Assembly: GCA_003695705.1 (NCBI GenBank)
Contig: RFHU01000079.1
Coordinates: forward strand, 1-36,211
Length of the DNA: 36,211 bases
Source: Planctomycetota bacterium
GTDB taxonomy: Bacteria; Planctomycetota; J058
Reading direction: 5' to 3'
A program made the position numbers and the translations under genes. How positions within the stretch are numbered: position 1 is the stretch's first letter; the number at the start of each line of letters is the position of its first letter. The notes under the pieces were generated by a model. It had not been told where the DNA came from, did not search any database, and saw nothing but the letters and a program-made list of their open reading frames with translations. Positions 24,646 to 31,616 of this stretch are shown piece by piece.

Positions 24646-25511
24646 GCCAGCTCCTCGAGCGCGGCTTCGAGGGCCGCGCGGACTTCCGGATCGTCCTCGC
24701 GTTCCAGGCGTTCGCGCACGAAGGAGGCCGCCCGCGCGTCGCGCGCGCGCGCCAGGGCGCGCGCGGCGACGCAACGCTCCTCGCGGTCGGGATGCTCGAG
24801 CATCCCGACCAGGCGGGCAACGAGCCCCGGTTGGGGATGGAGAGCCGCCACCGACCACAAGGCCCTGGGGACGGAACGTCCCGCGGCCAGGCGCTCGTCG
24901 ATGTATTCGCACAGGCTCTCGGCGAGCTCGGCGTCCGCGCGCTCTTCGAGGCGCAGGAAGCCCGCGACGGGAACGTCGCAGAAGAAGGCCTTGAGGACGG
25001 CCTTGCGGTGGTCGTGGTCGGAGAGGTTCACCGCGCTGAAGGGGTTGTCGCACCAGGCCGCCCGCAGGAGTTCGGTGAGGTAGGTCCTCCCGGCGTCGAG
25101 AACGAGCTCGAGGCCTCGGGCAGGGTCGCCGCGGCGCACGAAGTTCAGCGCGCGCAGGGCGGCGACGCGCGTCTCCGTGTCGCCGAGGTCGTAGACCCGG
25201 AACAAGGCGTCGTAGGGAGCCTCTGCTCGCTCCGCGGATTCGGCGAGGAGGAGGACCCGCGCGGCGTCGGCCAGGGTCCACGCGCCCACGGGGACCTCGC
25301 CCCACACCCCGGGAAGGCGCGCCGCCGCGCGCTCGGCAAAGGCGCCGATGAGATGCCGACGGCCGGTTCGCCGCGGAACCTCCGCGAGGAGCGCGCGGAC
25401 CGCCGCGGCATCTTCCTGGAGGCCTTCGCGCAGCCAGCGGCGCGCGGCTTCGTCGAGCCGGGCGTCGATGGCCGCCCGCAGCGCCGCACGGGCCTCGGTC
25501 GCCTCGGTCAC
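24642..25511 (-). CDS. eboA: EboA-domain protein
   Basis: An all-helical protein of 289 residues. The EboA signature is recognisable: WTLADAARVLLLAE, then a helix pair with ALRALNFV, the conserved NPFSAVNL (NPY/F-type motif), KAVLKAFFCDVPV and LCEYIDERLAAGRSVP. The C-terminal 60 residues look like HEAT-type repeats (EERCVAARALARARD) and may have been added. It starts at GTG 25511 with GGGGGAG close upstream. Its stop overlaps eboB. EboA is the marker protein of the ebo gene cluster, which is usually joined by a UbiA-like prenyltransferase, a dehydroquinate-synthase-like enzyme and others; none of those are seen here. Confidence 0.75.
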   Translation of the reverse strand: MTEATEARAALRAAIDARLDEAARRWLREGLQEDAAAVRALLAEVPRRTGRRHLIGAFAERAAARLPGVWGEVPVGAWTLADAARVLLLAESAERAEAPYDALFRVYDLGDTETRVAALRALNFVRRGDPARGLELVLDAGRTYLTELLRAAWCDNPFSAVNLSDHDHRKAVLKAFFCDVPVAGFLRLEERADAELAESLCEYIDERLAAGRSVPRALWSVAALHPQPGLVARLVGMLEHPDREERCVAARALARARDARAASFVRERLEREDDPEVRAALEAALEELA

Positions 25512-25569
25512 GGACTCCCCCCGCCGCCGACGCGCGGCGAAGGCGGACGGGGCGCTCGCCCGTGCCGGC

Positions 25570-25983
25570 TCATGCGTCGATGGCCTCGCGGATGGAGGCT
25601 GCGAGGGCCGCTCCGTCGTCGAGGGTTCCGGCGGGCCAGCCGATGCCCAGGCCGCTCCCGTCGGCGTGCTTGGGGATGATGTGGAAGTGGACGTGGAACA
25701 CGGCCTGGTGGGCAGGCACGCCGTTGTTCTGGAGCACGTTGAAGTGTTCGGCGCCGGTGGCCGAGAGCACGGCGCGGGCGATGCGGGGGAGCACCCGGCC
25801 CACGGCGGCGGCGCTGTCGTCCGAGAGGCGGTCGAGGGTGGGCGCGGGCTCCTTGGGGATGACGAGCGTGTGCCCGCGGCTCACGGGGTTGATGTCGAGG
25901 AAGGCGAGCACCTGCTCGTCCTCGTAGACCTTGTGGCAGGGGATCTCCCCGCGGATGATCTTGCTGAAAATCGTCTCGGCCAT
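25570..25983 (-). CDS. HIT-family nucleotide phosphoramidase (HINT type)
   Basis: A small enzyme hydrolysing purine nucleoside phosphoramidates or AMP-lysyl type substrates. It has the family signature H97-V-H99-F-H101-IIP, the upstream N-terminal ETIFSKIIRGEIP, the YEDEQVLAFLDI strand, and GHTLVIPK. The middle histidine of the triad is the expected nucleophile. Length 137 residues, ATG 25983. eboA starts 58 bases downstream in the same direction, so the three genes may share a transcript. It is divergent from the metal-transporter fusion, with only 43 bases between the start codons. Confidence 0.95.
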   Translation of the reverse strand: MAETIFSKIIRGEIPCHKVYEDEQVLAFLDINPVSRGHTLVIPKEPAPTLDRLSDDSAAAVGRVLPRIARAVLSATGAEHFNVLQNNGVPAHQAVFHVHFHIIPKHADGSGLGIGWPAGTLDDGAALAASIREAIDA

Positions 25984-25995
25984 AGGGGCCCGATC

Positions 25996-26011
25996 CTACC
26001 CGACGGGGTAG
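25996..26011. promoter_or_regulatory. Palindrome in the HIT/metal-transporter divergent gap
   Basis: CTACCC (25996-26001) and GGGTAG (26006-26011) form a perfect inverted repeat with a GACG centre. It lies inside the 43-base gap that must hold both divergent promoters. An operator, perhaps of a metal sensor, is possible but unproven; no copy was noticed elsewhere. Confidence 0.35.
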
Positions 26012-26026
26012 CCTGAGGGCGTTTCC

Positions 26027-28054
26027 ATGACCGATCCCCCCCTCGCACTCCTTCTCTCGCTGGGCTTCGTGCTCGCCGGCCCCTTGCTGGCCTGGCTGCT
26101 GGAGCGCTGGGCTCGATTGCGCGCGGCCCTCGACGGCTTCGTCCTGGTCAGCGTCGCGGGAATCTGCATCTGCTTCCTGCTGCCGCACGCCTGGGAAGCC
26201 TTGGGGGCCTGGGCGCTGCTGCTGGCGGGCCTGGGCCTCCTCCTTCCCGCGCTGGCCGAGCGAGGCCTCGACGACCACGGCGGCCGCGCCTCGCGCGCGG
26301 TCTTGCTCCTCGCCCTGGGCGGCTTGCTCCTGCACACCTTCATCGACGGAGTGGCGCTGGGCGCGGGCGGCGTCGAGCACGACCACCTCCACCCCCAGCA
26401 CCACGAAGGGCTGGAGGTGACGGTGGCGATCCTGCTCCACCGCCTCCCCGTGGGGTTGCTCATCTGGACGACGGTCCGCCCCTGGCTCGGCCGCGCCGGC
26501 GCGTGGGCGGTGCTTGGGGCGGTGGTCGCCACCACCCTGGGGGGTTACGCCCTGGGCGGCGGCGCGGCGCACGCGGTCGAGGACCACGGCGCGGGCGTGG
26601 TGGACGCCCTCCTGGCGGGAGGGCTGCTGCACGTGGTCATCGACGAGCACCACACCGACCCCGCGCCCCGCGGGCTGGGCCAACTCCCGGCCGCGGCCGG
26701 CGCCTCGCTCGGGCTGCTGCTCTTCGTCCTCCTGCCCTTCGAACCTCCCGCCTTCCTCGGCGCGGCCTGGGCGGCGGGGGTGGGGCTGTTCTGCGAGAGC
26801 GCGCCGCCGGTGCTCCTGGGCTTCCTCGCGGCCGGGCTCCTCAGCCTGGTCCCCACGGCGGTCCTCGCGCGGCTGATGCAGGGGAAGACCGCCTTGGGAA
26901 GCGCCCTGCGCGGGGTGATCTTCGGCCTGCCCATTCCCATCTGCTCCTGCGGCGTGGTGCCCGTCTACGCGGGCCTCATGCGCAAAGGCGTCCCCGCGGC
27001 GGCAGGGGTGGCCTTCCTCATCGCGACGCCGGAACTCGGCGTGGACGCGGTGGCCATTTCCCTCCCCTTGCTCGGCTGGGAGCTCACCCTGGTGCGCCTG
27101 GGAGCGGCCTTCGCCCTCGCGGCCGCGGCCGGGCTGGCGGTACACTGGCTGAGCGGAGGCGGCACGGCTCCTGCGTCTCCCGCCGCGCCGGCGTGCGGGG
27201 GAGAAGGGTCGCCCACGCAAGGCTCCCGGACGGCGCGGGCGCTGCGCTACGGCTTCGTGGAGGCCTTCGACGACTTGGGCCCCTGGATCCTCGCGGGCGT
27301 CGCCGTCGCCGCCCTCCTCGAGCCGCTGCTCGACCCGGACTCCCTGGCGTCCGTGCCTCGCGCGGCGCAGGTGCCGCTCTTCGCCGGCCTTGCCGCACCC
27401 TTCTACGTATGCGCTTCCGCGGCGACGCCGCTCGCGGCCGTGCTCTTGGCCAAGGGCCTGGGCGCGGGGGCGGCCGTGGCCTTCCTCCTCGCAGGCCCGG
27501 CCACCAACGTGACCACCTACGGTGCCCTGCGCCGCTTCCACGGGCGAGGGACGACGCTCCTCGCGCTGGGCTTCATCGTCGCGGCCTGCGTCGTCCTCGG
27601 GCTCGTGGCCGAGGCCTTGCCGCTGGACGAGAGCGCCTGGAGCGGGGCCTCGGGCCACACACCCGCGCCCTGGGAGGGAGCGGCGGGCGCGGTCTTCGCC
27701 GCCCTGCTGTTCGCGTCCTTGGCCCGACAAGGTCCTCGCGGTTTCTTGCGTCGCCTCGGCCTCGCCCACGGCCACGGCGAAGGCGGCACGGTCGGCGACG
27801 CGCCGCACGGAGGTCCCGCAGGCGGCGGAGCGGTGGCGCCGAGCGTGGCGTCCGCCGCAGGCAGTGGCTGCTGCGCCGGGGAAGCGGAGACAGACCGTTG
27901 CGAGCCCAAAGCCGCAAGCGGCGGCTGCTGTCCTGGCGAGGGGGCGTCGGCCGCTGTGGAGCCTTGCGTTGCAGAAGCTACGGGCGTGTCCGGTGCGGGC
28001 TGCGGCGGGGAGGGCGCACGGTCCCCCGATCCCTGTGCCGGCGAACAGCCCTAG
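26027..28054 (+). CDS. ZIP transporter fused to SO_0444/ArsP-type permease with Cys-rich tail
   Basis: Residues 1-235 are a ZIP-like metal transporter. H103-x3-D107-G is the HxxxDG metal motif, a His-rich loop follows (EHDHLHPQHHEG, 117-128), and H138-x2-P141-x-G is the second metal helix, with LHVVIDEHH (201-209) as the third. Residues 245-580 form a permease of the SO_0444 Cu/Zn efflux or ArsP type. It has the signature PIPICSCGVVPVYAG (302-316), ATPELGVDAVAIS, and a later helix set with FYVCASAATPLAAVLL and AGPATNVTTYG. The last 70 residues are soluble, with Cys-Cys pairs and single cysteines, and probably bind metal. ATG 26027 has GAGGG upstream. The frame is continuous, so the fusion is real. 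Import by one half and export by the other is one reading; direction must be tested. Confidence 0.88.
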   Translation: MTDPPLALLLSLGFVLAGPLLAWLLERWARLRAALDGFVLVSVAGICICFLLPHAWEALGAWALLLAGLGLLLPALAERGLDDHGGRASRAVLLLALGGLLLHTFIDGVALGAGGVEHDHLHPQHHEGLEVTVAILLHRLPVGLLIWTTVRPWLGRAGAWAVLGAVVATTLGGYALGGGAAHAVEDHGAGVVDALLAGGLLHVVIDEHHTDPAPRGLGQLPAAAGASLGLLLFVLLPFEPPAFLGAAWAAGVGLFCESAPPVLLGFLAAGLLSLVPTAVLARLMQGKTALGSALRGVIFGLPIPICSCGVVPVYAGLMRKGVPAAAGVAFLIATPELGVDAVAISLPLLGWELTLVRLGAAFALAAAAGLAVHWLSGGGTAPASPAAPACGGEGSPTQGSRTARALRYGFVEAFDDLGPWILAGVAVAALLEPLLDPDSLASVPRAAQVPLFAGLAAPFYVCASAATPLAAVLLAKGLGAGAAVAFLLAGPATNVTTYGALRRFHGRGTTLLALGFIVAACVVLGLVAEALPLDESAWSGASGHTPAPWEGAAGAVFAALLFASLARQGPRGFLRRLGLAHGHGEGGTVGDAPHGGPAGGGAVAPSVASAAGSGCCAGEAETDRCEPKAASGGCCPGEGASAAVEPCVAEATGVSGAGCGGEGARSPDPCAGEQP

Positions 28055-28378
28055 GGTCCGCCTCGAGGCAGACCATCGCCCGTCGCACCGCGGATCGACA
28101 CGTACTGGAATTCAACCGCCGAGGACGCCCTCGAAGGGAAGGCCATGCTCTCTACGACACGGCGACTCGAAGCCCGGCGCCCCGAGGCCCCGCGGAACTC
28201 GAGCGACCCTCTGGGGGAGAAGCCGAGGGGGACCCTCGCCGGGCGGGGGCTCGCAGCCTCTCGTCGGGGCGGCCAGCCGGTCTGCGCTCCGGCGGCCCTC
28301 CGGCGGGGGAACGCCGCGAGCGGGGGGCGTTCCCCTCCCGGCTGCGCCCGGGTCACCGCAGCGTCATCATCAGGGGCC
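28055..28378. other. Gene-free stretch after the metal-transporter fusion
   Basis: No supported gene is seen. It holds a short imperfect hairpin straight after the stop (28055-28074, GGTC/GACC and GCC/GGC around a TCGA loop) and a stronger hairpin at 28306-28335, annotated separately. An 86-codon + strand reading frame from 28145 has arginine/proline composition like random GC-rich sequence and no ribosome site. Confidence 0.5.
28306..28335 (+). terminator. Strong hairpin upstream of the 28379 promoter
   Basis: GGGGAACGCC (28306-28315) and GGCGTTCCCC (28326-28335) form a perfect 10-bp stem with a 10-base loop. It probably insulates the next operon from the metal-transporter transcript. No T-tract follows. 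Confidence 0.45.
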
Positions 28379-28408
28379 TTGACCTCGTCCGGAAGACCCC
28401 ACTAAGAT
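28379..28408 (+). promoter_or_regulatory. Sigma70-type promoter of the coiled-coil gene
   Basis: TTGACC (28379-28384), an 18-base spacer and TAAGAT (28403-28408). It is the best promoter match in the window and lies 62 bases ahead of the ATG at 28471, giving a leader of about 55 bases. Confidence 0.6.
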
Positions 28409-28470
28409 ACGCCGCCTGAACGGGTAGAGAGCGCGCGCCGACCGCCGACCCCACAGGGGGATAGAAGGTT

Positions 28471-29337
28471 ATGAGTCTCCTGGCCAAAGTCTTCATCGTG
28501 CTGCAGACGGTCTTGGTGATGGTGTTCCTTTCCATGACCGCGACCCTCTATCAGCACCGCCGCAACTGGCGCACGAGCTACATGAAGCTCAAGGGGCGCT
28601 ACCAGACGGCCGTCTCCCGTGCGGCCAAGGAGATCGATGCGCTGCGCACCTTCGTGCAGGCCAAGAACGACCTCCTCGGCGTCAAGGAGCGGGAGATCCG
28701 CGACCTCAAGAAGGAGCTCGACGACGCCATTCGCTCTTCGCAGAGCCTGTCGGAGCAGCTTAGCCAGAAGTCCAGCGACTACACGCAGCTCAACGAGAAC
28801 CTGAAGATGCAGGCCAACCTGCTCGAACAGGTGCGGGCGACCAACGAGAACCTCGAGGCCCGCAAGAAGGAACTCGAGGACCTGCTCGATACCGCGACCA
28901 CCCGGCGCGAGATCGCCGAGAACCAGGTCACCCGACTCACCAACCTGACCACCGCCCTCCAGCAGGACCTCGCGGACTTGCGCAAGGACTTCGCCGAGAA
29001 CCGCCGCTTGCTGCGCGAGAAGGAGCTGCTCATCAGCATGGCCGAGAGCCAGGGCGTCAACTTTGCCCAGCTCCTTCCCGGTCCGCCGGTGCCCGCCATC
29101 GACGGCAAGGTCGTCGCGGTCAAGACCGACCTCGACCCCCCCCTCGTTCTGCTGTCCGTGGGCGCCGACGACAAGGTCGAGCAGGGCTTCCGCTTCTCGA
29201 TCTACCGGGGGAACACCTTCATCGGCAAGGTGATCGTCGAGAAGGTCCTGCGAGACAGCGCCGGTTGCCGAGTGCTCTACACGGCGCAAGGGGCCAGCAT
29301 CCAGGCCGGCGACAACGCGGCCACGCGGCTGCAGTAG
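28471..29337 (+). CDS. Membrane-anchored coiled-coil protein with C-terminal beta domain
   Basis: A hydrophobic anchor occupies residues 4-26 (LLAKVFIVLQTVLVMVF), and the segment after it should lie outside the membrane. A long heptad coiled coil runs from about 35 to 205, rich in Lys, Glu, Leu and Gln. The last 80 residues form a small beta domain with IDGKVVAV, VLLSVGADDKVEQG, FRFSIYRG and FIGKVIVEKV. This combination is known to me from Planctomycetota, where the same beta domain recurs in envelope proteins of unknown role. It also recalls flagellar FlgT-type C-terminal domains. It probably acts as a periplasmic spacer or scaffold. The next gene follows after 10 bases. Confidence 0.82.
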   Translation: MSLLAKVFIVLQTVLVMVFLSMTATLYQHRRNWRTSYMKLKGRYQTAVSRAAKEIDALRTFVQAKNDLLGVKEREIRDLKKELDDAIRSSQSLSEQLSQKSSDYTQLNENLKMQANLLEQVRATNENLEARKKELEDLLDTATTRREIAENQVTRLTNLTTALQQDLADLRKDFAENRRLLREKELLISMAESQGVNFAQLLPGPPVPAIDGKVVAVKTDLDPPLVLLSVGADDKVEQGFRFSIYRGNTFIGKVIVEKVLRDSAGCRVLYTAQGASIQAGDNAATRLQ

Positions 29338-29347
29338 GAGGGCCGGC

Positions 29348-29665
29348 ATGTCCGACGACGGCGGCGCGATCATCGCACGGCCTCCGAGCCACCCCATCGC
29401 CACTTCGTTGCTCATTTGCTGCGTGCTGGGCACCCTCATCTGCATCGGCATCGTGTGGAACGAACTCTTCACCGAGTACCTGCCCTCGCCCGGGCCCGGG
29501 GTGAAGATCGACAAGAGCCACAACTCGAAGTCCATTGCCGAGAAGCACCGCCGCGATCACTACGGAGCCGACCCGGCGTTCCGGGTCAGCATCGAGGAGG
29601 AACTCGGCGGGAAAGACCGCCCCCTGAGCAGCGTGGTCGGCGACGGCTTGGGCCGGAACGACTGA
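29348..29665 (+). CDS. Small single-pass membrane protein partnered with the coiled-coil gene
   Basis: ATG 29348 has AGGAGGG 6 bases upstream, overlapping the end of the previous gene. One membrane helix lies at about residues 18-37 (IATSLLICCVLGTLICIGIV). It is followed by WNELFTEYLPSPGPG and a charged, basic then acidic, tail of 55 residues that includes KHRRDHYG. No family is recognised. Tight spacing behind the coiled-coil gene, and a shared promoter at 28379, suggest the two proteins form one envelope complex. Confidence 0.78.
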   Translation: MSDDGGAIIARPPSHPIATSLLICCVLGTLICIGIVWNELFTEYLPSPGPGVKIDKSHNSKSIAEKHRRDHYGADPAFRVSIEEELGGKDRPLSSVVGDGLGRND

Positions 29666-29706
29666 GCCCCACCCGCTCCGGCACGCCCTAGCCGCGGTTG
29701 CGGCAC

Positions 29707-29728
29707 GCCCCGGCTCCCCAGCCGGGGC
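29707..29728 (+). terminator. Perfect GC hairpin after the coiled-coil operon
   Basis: GCCCCGGCT (29707-29715), loop CCCC, AGCCGGGGC (29720-29728). The 9-bp perfect stem lies 42 bases past the stop codon and just before the UbiB gene. It lacks a T-run, as is common in very GC-rich genomes. Confidence 0.6.
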
Positions 29729-29750
29729 GGCTTCGTGTACGGTGGGCGCC

Positions 29751-31178
29751 ATGGACGAGGCCTCGAAGCCCAGCGCCTCCCGACTGGGACGCACCTACCG
29801 CCTGGCGCGGCTGGCCACCGACGCGTCGGCGCGGGTTGCCCTGGGCATGGCCAAGAAGGCGGTCGGGAGCGAAGAGGAGGCGCGCCCCCGCAGCCTCGAG
29901 GAGCACCGCAGGATCGCGCGGCGGGCGGTGGAGATCTTGGGGGGAATGAAGGGCTTGGCGATGAAGGCCGGGCAGATCGTCTCCTACGTCGACGACTGGA
30001 TTCCAGAGGACGTCCGTCCCGCCTACGCCGAACTGCTGCCGACCCTGCAGGCGAAAGCGCCCAAGGTTCCGTTGGCGGACATGCTCAACGTGTTCATCGA
30101 CGAGGTGGGCGAGCCGCCCGACGAGGTCTTCCGGAGCTTCGACGAAGAGCCCATCGCCGCGGCCTCCATCGGCCAGGTCTACCGGGCGGAGTTGCCCGAC
30201 GGACGCCCCGTGGCCGTCAAGATCCAGTACCCCGGCATCGACGAGGTCATTCGCAGCGACCTCAAGAACCTGGGCCTGTTGGAGACGGTTCTGCGGGCGT
30301 CCACCATGGGGCGATTCGACGTGAAGCAGTCCCTCGAGGACATCAAGCTCAAGATCGGCGAGGAGCTCGATTACCGGCGCGAGGCCGCGAACCAGCGGCG
30401 GTTCGCGGAGATCTACGCGGACCATCCTCGCATCGTCGTTCCCCGCGTCTACGACGAGTATTCGCACGCGCGCGTTCTGACCACCGAGCTCCTCGGGGGA
30501 CGGAGCTATTACGAGTTCATCGCCGCCTCGGATCAGGAGGAGAAGAACCGCACTGCCGAGACGCTCTACGAGTTCGTCTTCGGCTCCTTCCACCGGCACG
30601 GCATCTTCAACGCCGACCCGCATCCGGGAAACTACGTGTTCCTCGGCGACGCGCGGGTTGGGTTCCTCGACTTCGGTTGCGTGCAGGAATTCCCCCTCGA
30701 GGTGCCCGGAAACTTCCGGCGCCTCGTGCAGCTCCTCTGGGCTGGCCGCGTGGACGAAGTCCGCGAAGGGCTTCCCGCGGCGCTCGGCTACCCGGGAGAG
30801 GCCAGCGAGGAGGAGAAGGACTTCTTCCTCGACTACGTGGGCTACCTATGGCGCCCCATACTGGAGGACCGTTCGTTCACCTACGACGAAGCCTTCGTGA
30901 AGGAGATCTTCTCCAACACCAAGCGCGGGGTGAAGCTGAGCGCCAAGCTGACGCTGACCAAGGGCATGCCCGACACCGAGCGGCGAGGTCTTGCGCTGCT
31001 CAATCGGCTCCAGTTCGGCTTCGTCTCCATCCTCGCGGGGCTGCGGGCCACCTCCAACTGGCATCGGCTGATCCGCGACTACTTCGCCTACCACACGGAG
31101 AACCAAGACGGCGGCGGCCCGCCGCCGCCTCCGCTGATCGCCCCGGAAGGCGAGGCTCGAGGAGAGGAGCCGGCGTGA
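29751..31178 (+). CDS. UbiB/ABC1-family atypical kinase
   Basis: The atypical protein-kinase-like family is shown by the KxGQ motif KAGQ (72-75), the alanine-rich loop AAASIGQVYRAEL (136-148), the ATP lysine in VAVKIQYPG (K157), a Glu-rich EELDYRREAANQ, the catalytic NADPHPGN and the metal-binding LDFGCVQ. Family members are ATPases needed for ubiquinone and other isoprenoid-lipid pathways. They do not phosphorylate proteins in the usual way. There is no C-terminal membrane hairpin as in UbiB itself, so this is a soluble ABC1 protein. ATG 29751 is chosen over GTG 29742. The next gene overlaps the stop (GTGA). Confidence 0.92.
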   Translation: MDEASKPSASRLGRTYRLARLATDASARVALGMAKKAVGSEEEARPRSLEEHRRIARRAVEILGGMKGLAMKAGQIVSYVDDWIPEDVRPAYAELLPTLQAKAPKVPLADMLNVFIDEVGEPPDEVFRSFDEEPIAAASIGQVYRAELPDGRPVAVKIQYPGIDEVIRSDLKNLGLLETVLRASTMGRFDVKQSLEDIKLKIGEELDYRREAANQRRFAEIYADHPRIVVPRVYDEYSHARVLTTELLGGRSYYEFIAASDQEEKNRTAETLYEFVFGSFHRHGIFNADPHPGNYVFLGDARVGFLDFGCVQEFPLEVPGNFRRLVQLLWAGRVDEVREGLPAALGYPGEASEEEKDFFLDYVGYLWRPILEDRSFTYDEAFVKEIFSNTKRGVKLSAKLTLTKGMPDTERRGLALLNRLQFGFVSILAGLRATSNWHRLIRDYFAYHTENQDGGGPPPPPLIAPEGEARGEEPA

Positions 31179-31525
31179 GCGACTTTTGGAGCTACGTCTT
31201 CGACAGCGAATACCGACAGCGGGCAGACATCGAGGACCTCAAGCGGCGCGGGCAGGCTGTCCAGCGGCGCGTCCGCCGCGGCCTGCGCGACCTCGAAGAG
31301 CGGGTCGAAGAGCTCGAGCTGCAGGTGGGGTCGCTGGCCCTGCTGTGCAGGGCTCTGCTCTCGCTCTTACGGGAGCAAGGGACCGTCGATCCGGAAGCCC
31401 TGGCCGCGGCGGTGGATGCCATCGACCTCGAAGACGGCGTACGCGATGGCCTGGTGACGCCCGAGCGGCTGCGCCCGCGCGAGAAGCCCAAGGCCCCGGC
31501 GCCGAGGCGAAGGCGCCGCCGCTGA
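31175..31525 (+). CDS. Small coiled-coil protein coupled to UbiB-family gene
   Basis: GTG 31175 overlaps the UbiB-family stop as GTGA and has GGAGAGGAG upstream. The 116-residue protein has an N-terminal WSYVF segment and a coiled coil at 16-50 (DLEERVEELELQV). A helical pair follows with LLCRALLSLLREQG and PEALAAAVDAIDLEDGVRDG. The tail is basic and ends in a run of arginines. The ID-x-EDG-x-x-DG motif recurs in small bacterial proteins of unknown role, which supports this being a real gene. It probably interacts with the kinase; nothing more specific can be said. Confidence 0.8.
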   Translation: MSDFWSYVFDSEYRQRADIEDLKRRGQAVQRRVRRGLRDLEERVEELELQVGSLALLCRALLSLLREQGTVDPEALAAAVDAIDLEDGVRDGLVTPERLRPREKPKAPAPRRRRRR

Positions 31526-31546
31526 TCCGGTCGGGGCCTCCGCGGC

Positions 31547-31605
31547 CGCGTGGGGGAGAGCGTGGGAAGGCCGCACCCGGCGGCAAACGCCGAGGCCCCC
31601 ACGCG
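31547..31605. terminator. Long nested hairpin between convergent genes
   Basis: An outer perfect 10-bp stem CGCGTGGGGG (31547-31556) with CCCCCACGCG (31596-31605) encloses an inner stem CGGCG/CGCCG (31578-31582, 31588-31592). It lies between the stops at 31525 and 31617 and reads equally on both strands, so a bidirectional terminator is likely. Confidence 0.55.
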
Positions 31606-31616
31606 CCTTCGCCGCC

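Noticed and set aside
28145..28405. Possible 86-codon gene ahead of the coiled-coil operon
   Set aside because: No ribosome site, random-like Arg/Pro composition, and it overlaps the terminator hairpin and promoter.
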